Assembly (NCBI GenBank): GCA_022823725.1
Contig: JAJEHL010000004.1
Location: 1-64,000 of the forward strand
Direction of reading: 5' to 3'
Length of the DNA stretch: 64,000 nucleotides
DNA from: Candidatus Latescibacterota bacterium
GTDB lineage: Bacteria; Latescibacterota; UBA2968
Position 1 is the stretch's first letter, and each line of letters starts with the position of its first letter. Shown piece by piece: positions 26,490-34,999 of the stretch. The notes beneath the pieces are model-generated. The model saw nothing but the letters and a program-made list of their open reading frames with translations, was not told the DNA's origin and did not search any database. A program made the position numbers and the translations under genes.

Positions 26490-26503
26490 GTTAGCCGTTA
26501 GCG
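26490..26503. repeat. Tandem GTTAGCC-GTTAGCG boxes between two genes
   Basis: Two adjacent copies of GTTAGCC/GTTAGCG occupy the 60-base spacer between a methyltransferase and a GNAT gene. They match the boxes that flank the palindromes at 23292 and 27263, here without a hairpin. Confidence 0.35.
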
Positions 26504-26516
26504 TTTTTGCAATTCA

Positions 26517-27227
26517 TCAGGGTTTCCGACCAAAGCCGATGAAGACATTGTCCCAGGATTCCCCCAGCTCGGAAACTCTGAGTATCCAGGAGTCGTGAAA
26601 TCCAGATTCCACGAAGAGATCCTGAACTTCCGATTCGTCAAAGTAGTGCCAGAAGACAGGATCTTTTCCACCTTCCTTCAAGATCACGTCTCCGTCATCC
26701 AGCCCCTGCTGGTTGATTCGCTCATATCTGGAATCGGCTTCCAACAGTTTTAGCGTTCTGGTCCGATCGTGGACAGTGAGGGATGCAAGGCCCCCAGCGA
26801 CGAGTATGCGAAACGCTTCCTGGAGAAGGGCCTGGCGAGCTTCTTTTGTGGGAACGTTCGCGAGAATTTGGCTCCAGAAAATGACGATGTCGTAAGTCCT
26901 GTCCGGCTCTGAGATATTGGTACCGTTTGTCAGCTCAAATTCCACCTGGCTGTGTCTTTGGTTGGCGATGCTCCTGGCTGCCGTGATCAGATTTTCAGAT
27001 ATGTCAATTCCTTTGACTTTGTATCCGAGCGCCTCAAGAGCGAACGCCTCGCGTCCCGCTCCGCATCCGACAACCAGGACTTTATCCGAGAGAGGGAAGA
27101 ATTGGTCGATAGCAGCCTTCTCATACTTGCGAAGGCCCTCAGCAACTCTCTGAGTGTACTGTTCGACAGCATCGGCTGTAGAGTAACTCGCGAGAACTCC
27201 CCGTCGTAGTTCCTTAGCCTCGACCAC
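26517..27227 (-). CDS. Class I SAM-dependent methyltransferase (intact parent of the mini-copy at 31419)
   Basis: A 236-residue methyltransferase with a GTG start. Motif I is KVLVVGCGAGREAFAL, motif II KVKGIDISENLI, motif IV YDIVIFWSQIL and motif VI ILVAGGLASLTV. The C-terminal lobe carries FWHYFDESEVQDLF. Substrate unknown. A second copy of its first 20 and last roughly 38 codons, without the catalytic middle, lies at 31419-31595, so this family has been duplicated and internally deleted nearby. Confidence 0.85.
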   Translation of the reverse strand: MVEAKELRRGVLASYSTADAVEQYTQRVAEGLRKYEKAAIDQFFPLSDKVLVVGCGAGREAFALEALGYKVKGIDISENLITAARSIANQRHSQVEFELTNGTNISEPDRTYDIVIFWSQILANVPTKEARQALLQEAFRILVAGGLASLTVHDRTRTLKLLEADSRYERINQQGLDDGDVILKEGGKDPVFWHYFDESEVQDLFVESGFHDSWILRVSELGESWDNVFIGFGRKP

Positions 27228-27262
27228 GTTGAATAGCCTCCTCGGTTTTTTGGGTACGTTAT

Positions 27263-27346
27263 GGCTAACCTTCTCGCCGTGCCCGAACCGCGCAGGGGTT
27301 GGGCGAATGGCCGAATGGCGCGTAGCGCAATACCGTGCTATTAGAT
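27263..27346. repeat. Imperfect GC-rich palindrome with GGCTAAC and ATTAGAT ends (attC-like copy 3)
   Basis: From GGCTAAC (27263-27269) to ATTAGAT (27340-27346) the spacer holds GCCGTGCCCGAACCGCG, GGGGTTGGGCG, and GGCGCGTAGCGC. It shares the GTGCCCGAACCG core with copies 1 and 2. Length (about 84 bases) and box-hairpin-box layout fit attC sites, but the boxes depart from strict GTTRRRY. Confidence 0.42.
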
Positions 27347-27356
27347 GAAGTGGGAT

Positions 27357-28190
27357 CTATCGCTTTCTGGATATCACGAATAAGACATCGTCGCTGGCAA
27401 AGTCGTTCGTTCCGACTATATCGCTTTGTGTTGAACTTATGTCGAAGCCATTCGTCGCCAATAGGCTCTCGATCTCGCTTTCGGTGAAATAGTGGTCCCA
27501 CGTGATGAACTCCTTTGGATCTTGCCTGTCCTCCAGTACTAATGTTCGCATTCCCCAAGCTCTCTGGTTCGGAAAGTGTTTGCTCTCGTCCAATAAGAAG
27601 TGCGAAGAGCGCGCCCAAAATCCATTACCGGAAACGTAGTTCCAGTCTCGTGATTCGCATTTGCTGTCGCTCAAGCGTGGCCCAAATATGTCGAAGAGAA
27701 ACAATCCGTCCTTTACGAGATGTTCATGAACGCGACTCAGAAACGTCATTTGTTCACGCGGCAAGAGAGCACCGAAGTCGCAATAGATGCAGATAGCCGC
27801 GTCATACATGCCTTCAATAGGATCAGAGAGATAGTCTCCACATTCATAGTGGATCTGATGATCGCTCTCTCGGGCACTCTTCTTGGCGTACTCAATAGAA
27901 ACCGGATTAATGTCCATGCCGGTTACGCTGAACCCTTTGGCTGCCAGCCTGGTTGCGTATAAGCCTGGGCCACACCCCAGATCCAGGATGCGTTTCGCTC
28001 CTTTACATTGCTCTGCCACCCAGTCAATCGTTTTGTTGATGATATGAGGCTTTCGACTGGCCCCATCTGAATCTGGATCCAGGTGAGCAGAGAGCATCGC
28101 TTTAGATACATGCGGATCCGTCCAGATATTCGCGTTCCCCCGGCGGCTATATACAAGCGTGTTCGGAAACAGGGGTTCTTCTTTGCGCAT
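27357..28190 (-). CDS. Class I SAM-dependent methyltransferase
   Basis: A 277-residue methyltransferase: RILDLGCGPGLYATRLA is motif I, FSVTGMDINPVSI motif II and MYDAAICIYCDFGAL motif IV. A long C-terminal beta lobe follows (WARSSHFLLDES, EFITWDHYFTESEI). Its organisation resembles small-molecule methyltransferases. It lies directly beside attC-like copy 3. Acceptor unknown. Confidence 0.85.
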   Translation of the reverse strand: MRKEEPLFPNTLVYSRRGNANIWTDPHVSKAMLSAHLDPDSDGASRKPHIINKTIDWVAEQCKGAKRILDLGCGPGLYATRLAAKGFSVTGMDINPVSIEYAKKSARESDHQIHYECGDYLSDPIEGMYDAAICIYCDFGALLPREQMTFLSRVHEHLVKDGLFLFDIFGPRLSDSKCESRDWNYVSGNGFWARSSHFLLDESKHFPNQRAWGMRTLVLEDRQDPKEFITWDHYFTESEIESLLATNGFDISSTQSDIVGTNDFASDDVLFVISRKR

Positions 28191-28214
28191 TTCATCTCCC
28201 GGAGGTTTTGCTCT

Positions 28215-30314
28215 TCAATGCCTCGCTGGTTGGGCCTTCAAGGCTGCATTGAATTCGCCAAAATCTGGAAAACTGGCTTCAAAGAGATACGCGAGCTTTG
28301 TAAACACAGCCCGCCCACCTGGCAGTCTATCGACAAACACAAAGTAGAAGTGGCTTTCTGGGGTGAACTCGTAGTCGAAGATTGCGTTGAAATTGTAGCT
28401 GATCTCATCTTGCAACCGTTCCTCTACGCGTTCAAAAAAAATGCGCCAACCGATCTTTTGGGTCAATTGATAGTTACTGCGGAGTCGGAAAATTAGCGTA
28501 TTTCGATGCGTACGCCAAAAGAAATTATCCAGGTCGAGATCAGCGGTCAGCTTGCCAAAGAGGTTGACACCCGCAGAGAAGCTGGTAAATCGGTTGAATT
28601 CATCTCGACGGGTGCCGTAACGATTTGAAACCTCCAGGTGCCACCACGGAGCCTGATAATCAATCTCTAAGCCGATAAATCTGGTATCGAAAAGTTGACC
28701 GACTTCGCGGAGTCTGCCAAACCCGCCAAAGGTGAAGAAATCAAATCGGCCTATATCAATATCAAAACGGAACTCACTCCGTCGTTCCCGTAGCAATTTT
28801 TGTGCATTGGTTTGATAAAAATGGCGCATATTTGCCCCCAATGACTGCACGAGATTTGCCTCTGGAAACTCATGTCTGTACCTCGCGCGAGCGCGCCCCC
28901 GACGGAATGCCTCTTCTTCGAGTCCCATCTCATTTGGACGAAAACCGTCCTGAATCTCTTCAAGCGCAATTTCGGTCAGCCAACCTTCATGAAGCCATTC
29001 CATCGCGGTGTGATACGCCCAATGTTTTTCGCCATCGATGAAATTGACAGCATACTGCGACGTTACAGTCCAGTCTCGATGAAGTCCAAATCGCCCATTG
29101 AGCGATAGGAGTGCCACATCTCGATCTGTCTGGTGTTTATGGATTCCCATTGCGCCGATGACAGTGCGCTCGCCAATGTCGTAATTAACCCGCCCGGCCA
29201 AAAGATTTGCCTGCTTTTTTTTGTCTTCATCATACCGATCGATCATTTTGCCGTACGTGTTTATGACTGCGAAATTAGAACCGCCAATTTTACCTGCTGT
29301 TTTTACACCAAAATCGATTTCTTGAACGCGACGGGTATAGAATAAATTGAGTGGCAGCCTGAACAGCTCAGCGCCTTCCCGGAAGAATGGACGGCGTTCT
29401 GGGAGAGACAACTCCCGGTCACTTGATATGTTAATTTGCGTCGGGTCACTTTCCAATTGTGAAAAATCGGGATTGAAAGTCACATTCGAGGTGAGGTGCG
29501 TCGAGATCGGGAGAATCAGGTCTAAACCACCATCGTGGTCATTGGAACGATTTTCTATTGCACGATAGGTCCCGTAGGGGAGAATACCGATCTTCTGATC
29601 TGTTTTGATCTTTTCGAAATTCAATCCGGTCAAATCGCCAAACTCAGATATGCGCCCGAAAAAAGCGGTGCGTGCCCACGAATAGGATTGACCATTTATC
29701 GGATGTGCCCGCCAAAAGTTGATTCCCCACGTCGTATTGTGCCGATTAAAACGGAGCACGCGAAACGGAATCGCAAATTCTGCGGTCCAGTAATTTCGGT
29801 GTTTTTTTATTTTTGATTCCCATTTTGCATCCCAACTCATATCGAAGACACTCTCATTACTGACCCGCTCGTCCATCTGTGTGCCGAGTGTATTGATTCC
29901 AACAACGTAGCAGTTGCGACGGTCGCGATAGGTATCAAGCATTACTTCGATACAGTCATTCTGCCAAATGGCGGAATCCCGGCGAATTTTCGTTTCACGC
30001 AAACTCTTCATGTCCGGCTCATCGCAATGCACGCCGATATAGAGCATGTGCTCATCGTACAAAATCCTGACTTCCGTGTTCAATTGCGCCGGATGGATGC
30101 TTCCTTCCTTTGCGCGAAAGAAATTGGTCGCAATTTGGGCGCGTTGCCAGACGCTGTCTGTAAGTTCGCCATCAATAATGGGAGGATTGTCCACCCAGGT
30201 AGCACTGATGGTGCGCGTCGAACTTTGCGTTTCTGCGAAAAGCGGTAGTGCCAGCAGCACAATTGGCACCCAAATTATTGCGCATGACCACCGCACCTGT
30301 TTGGCTTTCTCCAC
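28215..30314 (-). CDS. Exported CBM9-like/DUF5916 outer-membrane-type protein
   Basis: A 699-residue protein when started at GTG 30314, which has a GGGAGG site eight bases upstream and yields a compact signal peptide (IIWVPIVLLALPLFA). An in-frame GTG at 30350 is less likely. Residues about 40-230 form a family-9-like carbohydrate-binding domain (PPIIDGELTDSVWQRA, VRILYDEHMLYIGVHCDEPD). The rest matches DUF5916: long beta strands rich in aromatics and RDW/YRHE turns, consistent with a transmembrane barrel. The chain ends in LFEASFPDFGEFN. A role in binding or uptake of glycans at the outer membrane is inferred. Confidence 0.78.
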   Translation of the reverse strand: MEKAKQVRWSCAIIWVPIVLLALPLFAETQSSTRTISATWVDNPPIIDGELTDSVWQRAQIATNFFRAKEGSIHPAQLNTEVRILYDEHMLYIGVHCDEPDMKSLRETKIRRDSAIWQNDCIEVMLDTYRDRRNCYVVGINTLGTQMDERVSNESVFDMSWDAKWESKIKKHRNYWTAEFAIPFRVLRFNRHNTTWGINFWRAHPINGQSYSWARTAFFGRISEFGDLTGLNFEKIKTDQKIGILPYGTYRAIENRSNDHDGGLDLILPISTHLTSNVTFNPDFSQLESDPTQINISSDRELSLPERRPFFREGAELFRLPLNLFYTRRVQEIDFGVKTAGKIGGSNFAVINTYGKMIDRYDEDKKKQANLLAGRVNYDIGERTVIGAMGIHKHQTDRDVALLSLNGRFGLHRDWTVTSQYAVNFIDGEKHWAYHTAMEWLHEGWLTEIALEEIQDGFRPNEMGLEEEAFRRGRARARYRHEFPEANLVQSLGANMRHFYQTNAQKLLRERRSEFRFDIDIGRFDFFTFGGFGRLREVGQLFDTRFIGLEIDYQAPWWHLEVSNRYGTRRDEFNRFTSFSAGVNLFGKLTADLDLDNFFWRTHRNTLIFRLRSNYQLTQKIGWRIFFERVEERLQDEISYNFNAIFDYEFTPESHFYFVFVDRLPGGRAVFTKLAYLFEASFPDFGEFNAALKAQPARH

Positions 30315-30507
30315 CGTCTTTGCCTCCCATCTCTGGATATCACAAGTCACAAGGGTATCGTTCTCTTAGAAAGATAAGTTTCATGTGATTAGACAAATAG
30401 GATAGGGGACAGGTTTTCCGACTGAGCTACTTGGGGGAAAGTTAGCAATTGAGGTATTGCTTTTGTGCGATTTGGCAGGGTGGGGTTTGGGCGCTGTTTT
30501 GCATAAC

Positions 30508-30535
30508 GGCAAGATTGCTCGCGAAGCGAGTTGCC
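30508..30535. repeat. Hairpin in the 290-base spacer 30315-30606
   Basis: GGCAA...GCTCGC, loop GAA, GCGAG-TTGCC folds into a strong stem-loop. It follows GCATAAC and precedes GGCGTAGCCGC, recalling the other palindromic spacers. Apart from this the spacer shows no gene. Confidence 0.45.
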
Positions 30536-30606
30536 AGAGGCGTAGCCGCATCATCGCCGCATCGGCAACCGTGCTCACGAAGAGACGCCTCACAGATCGG
30601 GCTTTT

Positions 30607-31224
30607 TCAAAAGGTCTCCTGGACTAAACGAAATTCCTCGTCCAGGCGATTTCGTCCATCAGCATCGAAATACATATACAGTCGGCTCTGATTATCGTAG
30701 GCGGCAGCCGATTGCCATGCCTCAAAGGGCTCCATCTTTTTGCGGATAATGGAATGAAAGAAATGTGCGATAAAAAGAGGATGTTCGATGGCAAGCGGAT
30801 TCGGATCGGTGCCGATGTAGGCCCGCGCACCGCCAGAAAGGAAAGCCTGTGCCATCTCATCTGAACCACAGTCGCAAGTCGTATTTATGATTACCGTGCC
30901 GGGCAATTTAACGTGGTTGGATATGCTCGAAGCCGGCATATCTTCACCAACCAGGCTGGAGGTGTCGATCGTGTCTATGTAGTCGCCAAAATGAATACCG
31001 TGATCACCGCCATGACCTGATACAATGAGATACGGCGGGGCTGTCTGTTCTTGCGCAATAACCCGTAGGAAATCCGCCGGGCAGCCAATGTTGTGATAGT
31101 GCGTTACGGCCCGAAGACCCTCGAGCAAATGACGCAATCGCTGAGCATCATCTGGATTGTGAACGCACGCAATCGCGACGGGCGTCTTTGGTCCGAAAAA
31201 CTGTGTATCTATTGGGTTCCACAT
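30607..31224 (-). CDS. Stand-alone caspase-like (clan CD) peptidase candidate
   Basis: A 205-residue protein. A hydrophobic strand leads to His71 (PYLIVSGHGGDHG) and a second leads to Cys117 (GTVIINTTCDCGSDEMA), followed by a GARAYIGT segment. The His-then-Cys order, the strand-ending positions and the small size suit the caspase/CHAT fold. No signal peptide or partner domain is present. In other bacteria such domains are usually fused to effectors or sensors, so a free-standing copy is unusual. Cleavage activity and specificity are unknown; family assignment rests on these two motifs. Confidence 0.5.
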   Translation of the reverse strand: MWNPIDTQFFGPKTPVAIACVHNPDDAQRLRHLLEGLRAVTHYHNIGCPADFLRVIAQEQTAPPYLIVSGHGGDHGIHFGDYIDTIDTSSLVGEDMPASSISNHVKLPGTVIINTTCDCGSDEMAQAFLSGGARAYIGTDPNPLAIEHPLFIAHFFHSIIRKKMEPFEAWQSAAAYDNQSRLYMYFDADGRNRLDEEFRLVQETF

Positions 31225-31418
31225 GGCTGTACATTGTATTTAACCGACCATAATGTCCGGTCCATTCACTTCAGACGTCACACATCACCAGTTCATAATA
31301 ATATAGCTGCGAATCGTGATCACTGCAAGGTAGTTTCCTCAACCAGGATCGGGAAGATATGAATTGGCGTCTGCGATCAAAACTCCGTGACCTGAGATAT
31401 TTTTTCTCTCTCTGCTCA

Positions 31419-31595
31419 TCAGGGCTTCTGACCAAAGCCGATGAAGACATTGTCCCAGGATTCCCCCAACTCGGAGACTCTGAGTATCCGGGAATCGTGA
31501 AATCCAGCTTCCACGAAAAGATCCTGAACTTCCGAAGCATCGGTTGTAGAGTAACTCGCGAGAACTCTCCGTCGTAGTTCCTTAGCCTCGACCAT
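31419..31595 (-). pseudogene. Internally deleted methyltransferase mini-ORF (58 codons)
   Basis: An uninterrupted frame from ATG (31593-31595, GGAG site upstream) to TGA (31419-31421). It begins MVEAKELRRRVLASYS, almost identical to the N-terminus of the 236-residue methyltransferase at 26517-27227, and then jumps in frame after TTDA to SEVQDLFVEAGFHDS and runs to the same C-terminal end (FIGFGQKP). The SAM-binding core, about 178 residues, is missing. It lies 12 bases after the GH4 stop. Either a remnant or a shortened protein; no SAM binding is possible. Confidence 0.85.
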
Positions 31596-31607
31596 GCGTA
31601 CTCCTTA

Positions 31608-32921
31608 TCAGGCATCAAAATAACTGAGTCGATCGCCTTCTGCTTCCCAGAGTTCTTCAAACATTTTTCGGATGTCGGGTAAAGATACGACAGATGCAGT
31701 AAGTGGGTCCAATGCACAAGCATGGAATGCCGCTTCTTTATCTTTTTCCATTGCAGCTTTGACGGAGAGTTCTTGTACGGCGATGTTGGTCATGTTTAAT
31801 GCGGCGCACTGAGGCGGGAGTTCACCAACGTAACAGGGATGAATGCCTTCTCTATCGACCATACAGGGTACTTCAACACAGCATTCGTCGGGAAGATTGG
31901 TGATAGATCCGTTGTTCATGACGTTGCCGTTGAAGACAAATGGGACACCTGTGATTTTTGCTTCTATGATTGAAGAAGCGTATTCGTGGGATGCTTGCAG
32001 TTTTGGGACTTCGGCTTCGGTATCGTCGTCTGTGATGCCTGTGTCTTTCATCCAGGAACGTTTGCGGCTTTCGGGCAATTCCATATAGACGGGATCGCGT
32101 TCTGGCAGGTTGTAGATGTCCCGCAATTCCTGAGTGCGCTGGAAGTAGGGGAGGTACTCTGAATTGTGTCGGGTGCTTTCGGTGACAAAATAGCCAAATT
32201 GCTTCATCATCTCGACCCGCACCAGGTCGTCTTTGAAACTGGGATGGGTGTCAACGGCTTTGAAGATGCGAGGGTACAGGTCTTCGCCGTCTTTGTTGAA
32301 TTTTAGAATCCAGGCCTGGTGGTTAATCCCTGCAACGAGGTAACTCACATCTTCGTAAGGAACGTCAATGCCATTTGCCAGTTTTTTTGTTGTGCCCTGT
32401 ACGCTGTGGCAGAGGCCGACGTTTTGGATGGATGAACCGATAGAATGCATCCAGGTGAGCATGGCCATGGGGTTGGTATAATTTAACATGAGTGCATCGG
32501 GGCAGTGTTTTTCCATGCTTTTGCAAAATGATAGGTGCTCGTGTGCGGTGCGAAGATAACGGAACACACCGCCCACGCCTACTGTGTCTGCGACAGTTTG
32601 GTTAATGCCGTACTTTTTGGGGATGTTGATTTCAGATGCGTAAGGTTCGCCCCAGTAGGCTGCGCCTCCAATGGATACGGCAGTGACGACAAAATCTGCG
32701 CCGGGCAATAATTCTTCGCGATCCGTGCTGGCGATGCATTTGCCAGGGAGTCCATGGCCAGCGATGGCGCGGTTCACGTAATCGTGTACCTGAGTCAATC
32801 GCTCTTCGTTGATATCACAGAGTGCGATTGTGGAATCGTTTAATAATTCACGAGATAAAATATCGATGGACAGTCGGCTTCCGAACCCACTGCCAGCACC
32901 GATGATTACAATTTTTGCCAT
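31608..32921 (-). CDS. Family GH4 alpha-galactosidase/alpha-glucosidase-like glycosidase
   Basis: A 437-residue NAD- and metal-dependent glycosidase of GH4. The N-terminal Rossmann motif is IVIIGAGSGFGSR. The active site shows LNYTNPMAMLTW, the metal-binding GLCHSVQGT (Cys-His) and GINHQAW. GH4 enzymes work by oxidation-elimination at C3, not by the usual hydrolysis. The Cys-His-Ser phrase is as in alpha-galactosidase (MelA)-like members. The enzyme is cytoplasmic and would act on imported oligosaccharides. Confidence 0.88.
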   Translation of the reverse strand: MAKIVIIGAGSGFGSRLSIDILSRELLNDSTIALCDINEERLTQVHDYVNRAIAGHGLPGKCIASTDREELLPGADFVVTAVSIGGAAYWGEPYASEINIPKKYGINQTVADTVGVGGVFRYLRTAHEHLSFCKSMEKHCPDALMLNYTNPMAMLTWMHSIGSSIQNVGLCHSVQGTTKKLANGIDVPYEDVSYLVAGINHQAWILKFNKDGEDLYPRIFKAVDTHPSFKDDLVRVEMMKQFGYFVTESTRHNSEYLPYFQRTQELRDIYNLPERDPVYMELPESRKRSWMKDTGITDDDTEAEVPKLQASHEYASSIIEAKITGVPFVFNGNVMNNGSITNLPDECCVEVPCMVDREGIHPCYVGELPPQCAALNMTNIAVQELSVKAAMEKDKEAAFHACALDPLTASVVSLPDIRKMFEELWEAEGDRLSYFDA

Positions 32922-32951
32922 TAAAATCTCCAGTATTAAAAGGTGATGAAC

Positions 32952-33257
32952 TCAGCGAGTGAGGAATTGGGAAAACACCGGCGCCCGGAACACATCCTCG
33001 AATTCACCGCGGTCCTTCGCCCGCTGATACTCCCATTCGTAGGGCGATTCCCTAAGCCTGCTGGGCCCGTTCCTTACATCGTGCCCGATGTTGCTTTGCC
33101 TGGGGTAATGGCTGTAGATCATGAGCTCGAGTATCCGGTCCGCTTCATGTTGCATGCGAGCGACTTCCTCGGCGTTGAATGCCTGTGGGAGCACCAGGTA
33201 ACCGTTCTCGCGGAAGTGCTCGAGGTCTTCGCCTGTGAGTTCTGTTTTCACCGCCAT
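32952..33257 (-). pseudogene. Shortened PhyH-family remnant
   Basis: A 101-codon frame with a strong GGAGGAGGG site. It begins with the PhyH N-terminal phrase LTGEDLEHFRENGYLVLPQAF. After residue about 42 the sequence passes to IYSHYPRQ...GPSRLRESPYEWEYQ, which looks like a C-terminal tail. The His-x-Asp and distal His of the oxygenase core are absent. Full-length PhyH proteins have 250-300 residues. Probably another in-frame internal deletion, though a simple truncation is not excluded. Confidence 0.6.
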
Positions 33258-33324
33258 TCCCTCCTCCTGTGGTTGGTTTTTACCTGTCTCATGCTTCATT
33301 CTCGCTCTCCTTCCAAAGCATCTT

Positions 33325-34749
33325 TTATCTCTGCAAACATGACGGATCTACTTCCACAGAATTTGCTGTGTGTTTGTCCAGTTGGTCAGACAATTGGTGG
33401 ACAACATCTGCATATTCTGGATCTCGTGCCATATTTGTGAATTCTTCTGGATCAACGTACACATCTGCGAGGAAGATGTCTTCATCTTCAGGTTTCGGTT
33501 TTTCGCCATCAAGCAATACATTTTTATCAAGGCGATACTGGCTCGTGCGTATGCAGCTTCGCCGCGGCCAACCGCGATCACCATACCAATCGCCACGGCC
33601 ACCATTGGGTGCCATCTTGCTGAATGGCTGGCCATATCCGATTGTAGAGTAGATACAGTCGGGTGGTGGATCAGTGAAAAGATCGCGGCCTTTGAATTGC
33701 GAAGGTGTCTCGATGTTGGCAAAAGAAAAGAGTGTTCGCGCAATGTCCAGACTGTCGCAGATGTCATCCCGCACTTGCTCTGCAGGTATGGTGCCTGGCC
33801 AGGAGATTAGAAGTGGTACGCGATGCACTGTGGGCGTGTAAGTCAGTTTTTCGAAGGCGCCTGTCTCGCCAAGTGGATTGCCGTGGTCCGCACCAAATAC
33901 GATGAGGGTTTGTTCCTGGCGACCAGTTTTCTCAAGAAACTCTAAGACCCGTCCGACTTGCGTGTCAATCCAGGCGACCTGTGCGTAGTAGTGAAGGCGT
34001 CCCGCACGGAGTTCTTCGAGATCCATTCTGGCCACACCAAAAACTTCGGCAACGCGTTTTTCAAATGCAGAGAGGGTGTCAGGCAGCGGATCGGGCAGGC
34101 CGGGGTCTTGATCGTCGAGAAGCGTTACATATTGTGCTGGAGGTAATACCGGTGTGTGGGGCTGAAGAAGGGAAATGCGCACGAGATAAGGGGAGGTTGC
34201 TGTTTGGAGCCAGTGTAAGGCATTTTCAACGACTGAGTCGGGAGGATAGGGTTCACCGTCTGGAAAAATACCGCCGTTCATGCCGCCGTAGGGCGAGCGG
34301 ATCATCTGCACAGCGTCTTCGCCAAGATGTTCCCAGATTTTCATTTCACCACCCGTTCCGTCGTGGTATTGGAAGATTTCATGCTCTGGATTGGCACCTG
34401 GACGTATTTCGGGAGCAACATGGATCTTTCCAAAATTGGCAGTTGAATAGCCGTTCTGTGAAAATACGTTAGGGAAAGTTTGCAGGATACGGGGCAACCG
34501 GAAATTTGGCCATGCACCTTCATTGTTGTACACGCCTGTGTCTTCGGGATATAGACCCGTTAGCGTGCAATATCTGGAGGCAACACAAACAGGCGCATTG
34601 CAAAAGTTATTTGTGAATCGCACACCGCTGCTCGCCAAACGGTCGAGATTTGGCGTGTGCAACTGCAATCTGGGATGCCCATAACAGTCCAGCGCATCGG
34701 TGCGCAGTTCGTCACAGTAAATCCAGATAATATCAGGTTTTTCAGGCAT
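33325..34749 (-). CDS. Type I sulfatase
   Basis: A 474-residue formylglycine sulfatase. The modification motif is CVASR at 55-59 (the C-x-A-x-R variant), with metal residues in IIWIYCDELRTDALDCYG and VFGADHGNPLGETGAF. No signal peptide, so a cytoplasmic enzyme is likely. It sits between a PhyH remnant and an oxidoreductase remnant on the same strand. Substrate unknown. Confidence 0.88.
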   Translation of the reverse strand: MPEKPDIIWIYCDELRTDALDCYGHPRLQLHTPNLDRLASSGVRFTNNFCNAPVCVASRYCTLTGLYPEDTGVYNNEGAWPNFRLPRILQTFPNVFSQNGYSTANFGKIHVAPEIRPGANPEHEIFQYHDGTGGEMKIWEHLGEDAVQMIRSPYGGMNGGIFPDGEPYPPDSVVENALHWLQTATSPYLVRISLLQPHTPVLPPAQYVTLLDDQDPGLPDPLPDTLSAFEKRVAEVFGVARMDLEELRAGRLHYYAQVAWIDTQVGRVLEFLEKTGRQEQTLIVFGADHGNPLGETGAFEKLTYTPTVHRVPLLISWPGTIPAEQVRDDICDSLDIARTLFSFANIETPSQFKGRDLFTDPPPDCIYSTIGYGQPFSKMAPNGGRGDWYGDRGWPRRSCIRTSQYRLDKNVLLDGEKPKPEDEDIFLADVYVDPEEFTNMARDPEYADVVHQLSDQLDKHTANSVEVDPSCLQR

Positions 34750-34769
34750 AAAAAGTTCGGCCTTTGTTT

Positions 34770-34964
34770 TTAGATGTCTTTTTTGGGGACAACTGCGCCG
34801 TGTAGCACGAGTAGATCGTGTAAATCAGAAAGTGGAACGTCGCGGGGTGTTGTTTCCAAACGCACAGATACTGCTGCTGCGGCACCCGCTTGTATGGCAG
34901 CAATCGTGCCCGCTGTGCCGCCGCCAACTACGAGCACATCTACATCGTCTTTTATCTCCTCCAT
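34770..34964 (-). pseudogene. Internally deleted FAD-dependent oxidoreductase mini-ORF (64 codons)
   Basis: The first 27 residues are a clean FAD-binding N-terminus (DVDVLVVGGGTAGTIAAIQA). The remainder (TTPRDVPLSDLHDLLVLHGAVVP) is the type of helix that ends FAD-dependent oxidoreductases of this group, joined through GAAAAV. The substrate and most of the flavin domain, several hundred residues, are missing, yet the frame is uninterrupted. It is the same pattern as the 31419 mini-ORF: both ends kept, middle lost. Confidence 0.65.
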
Positions 34965-34999
34965 AGTTTCTGCTTTCTTTTAAAAAACGGACCTTTCGC

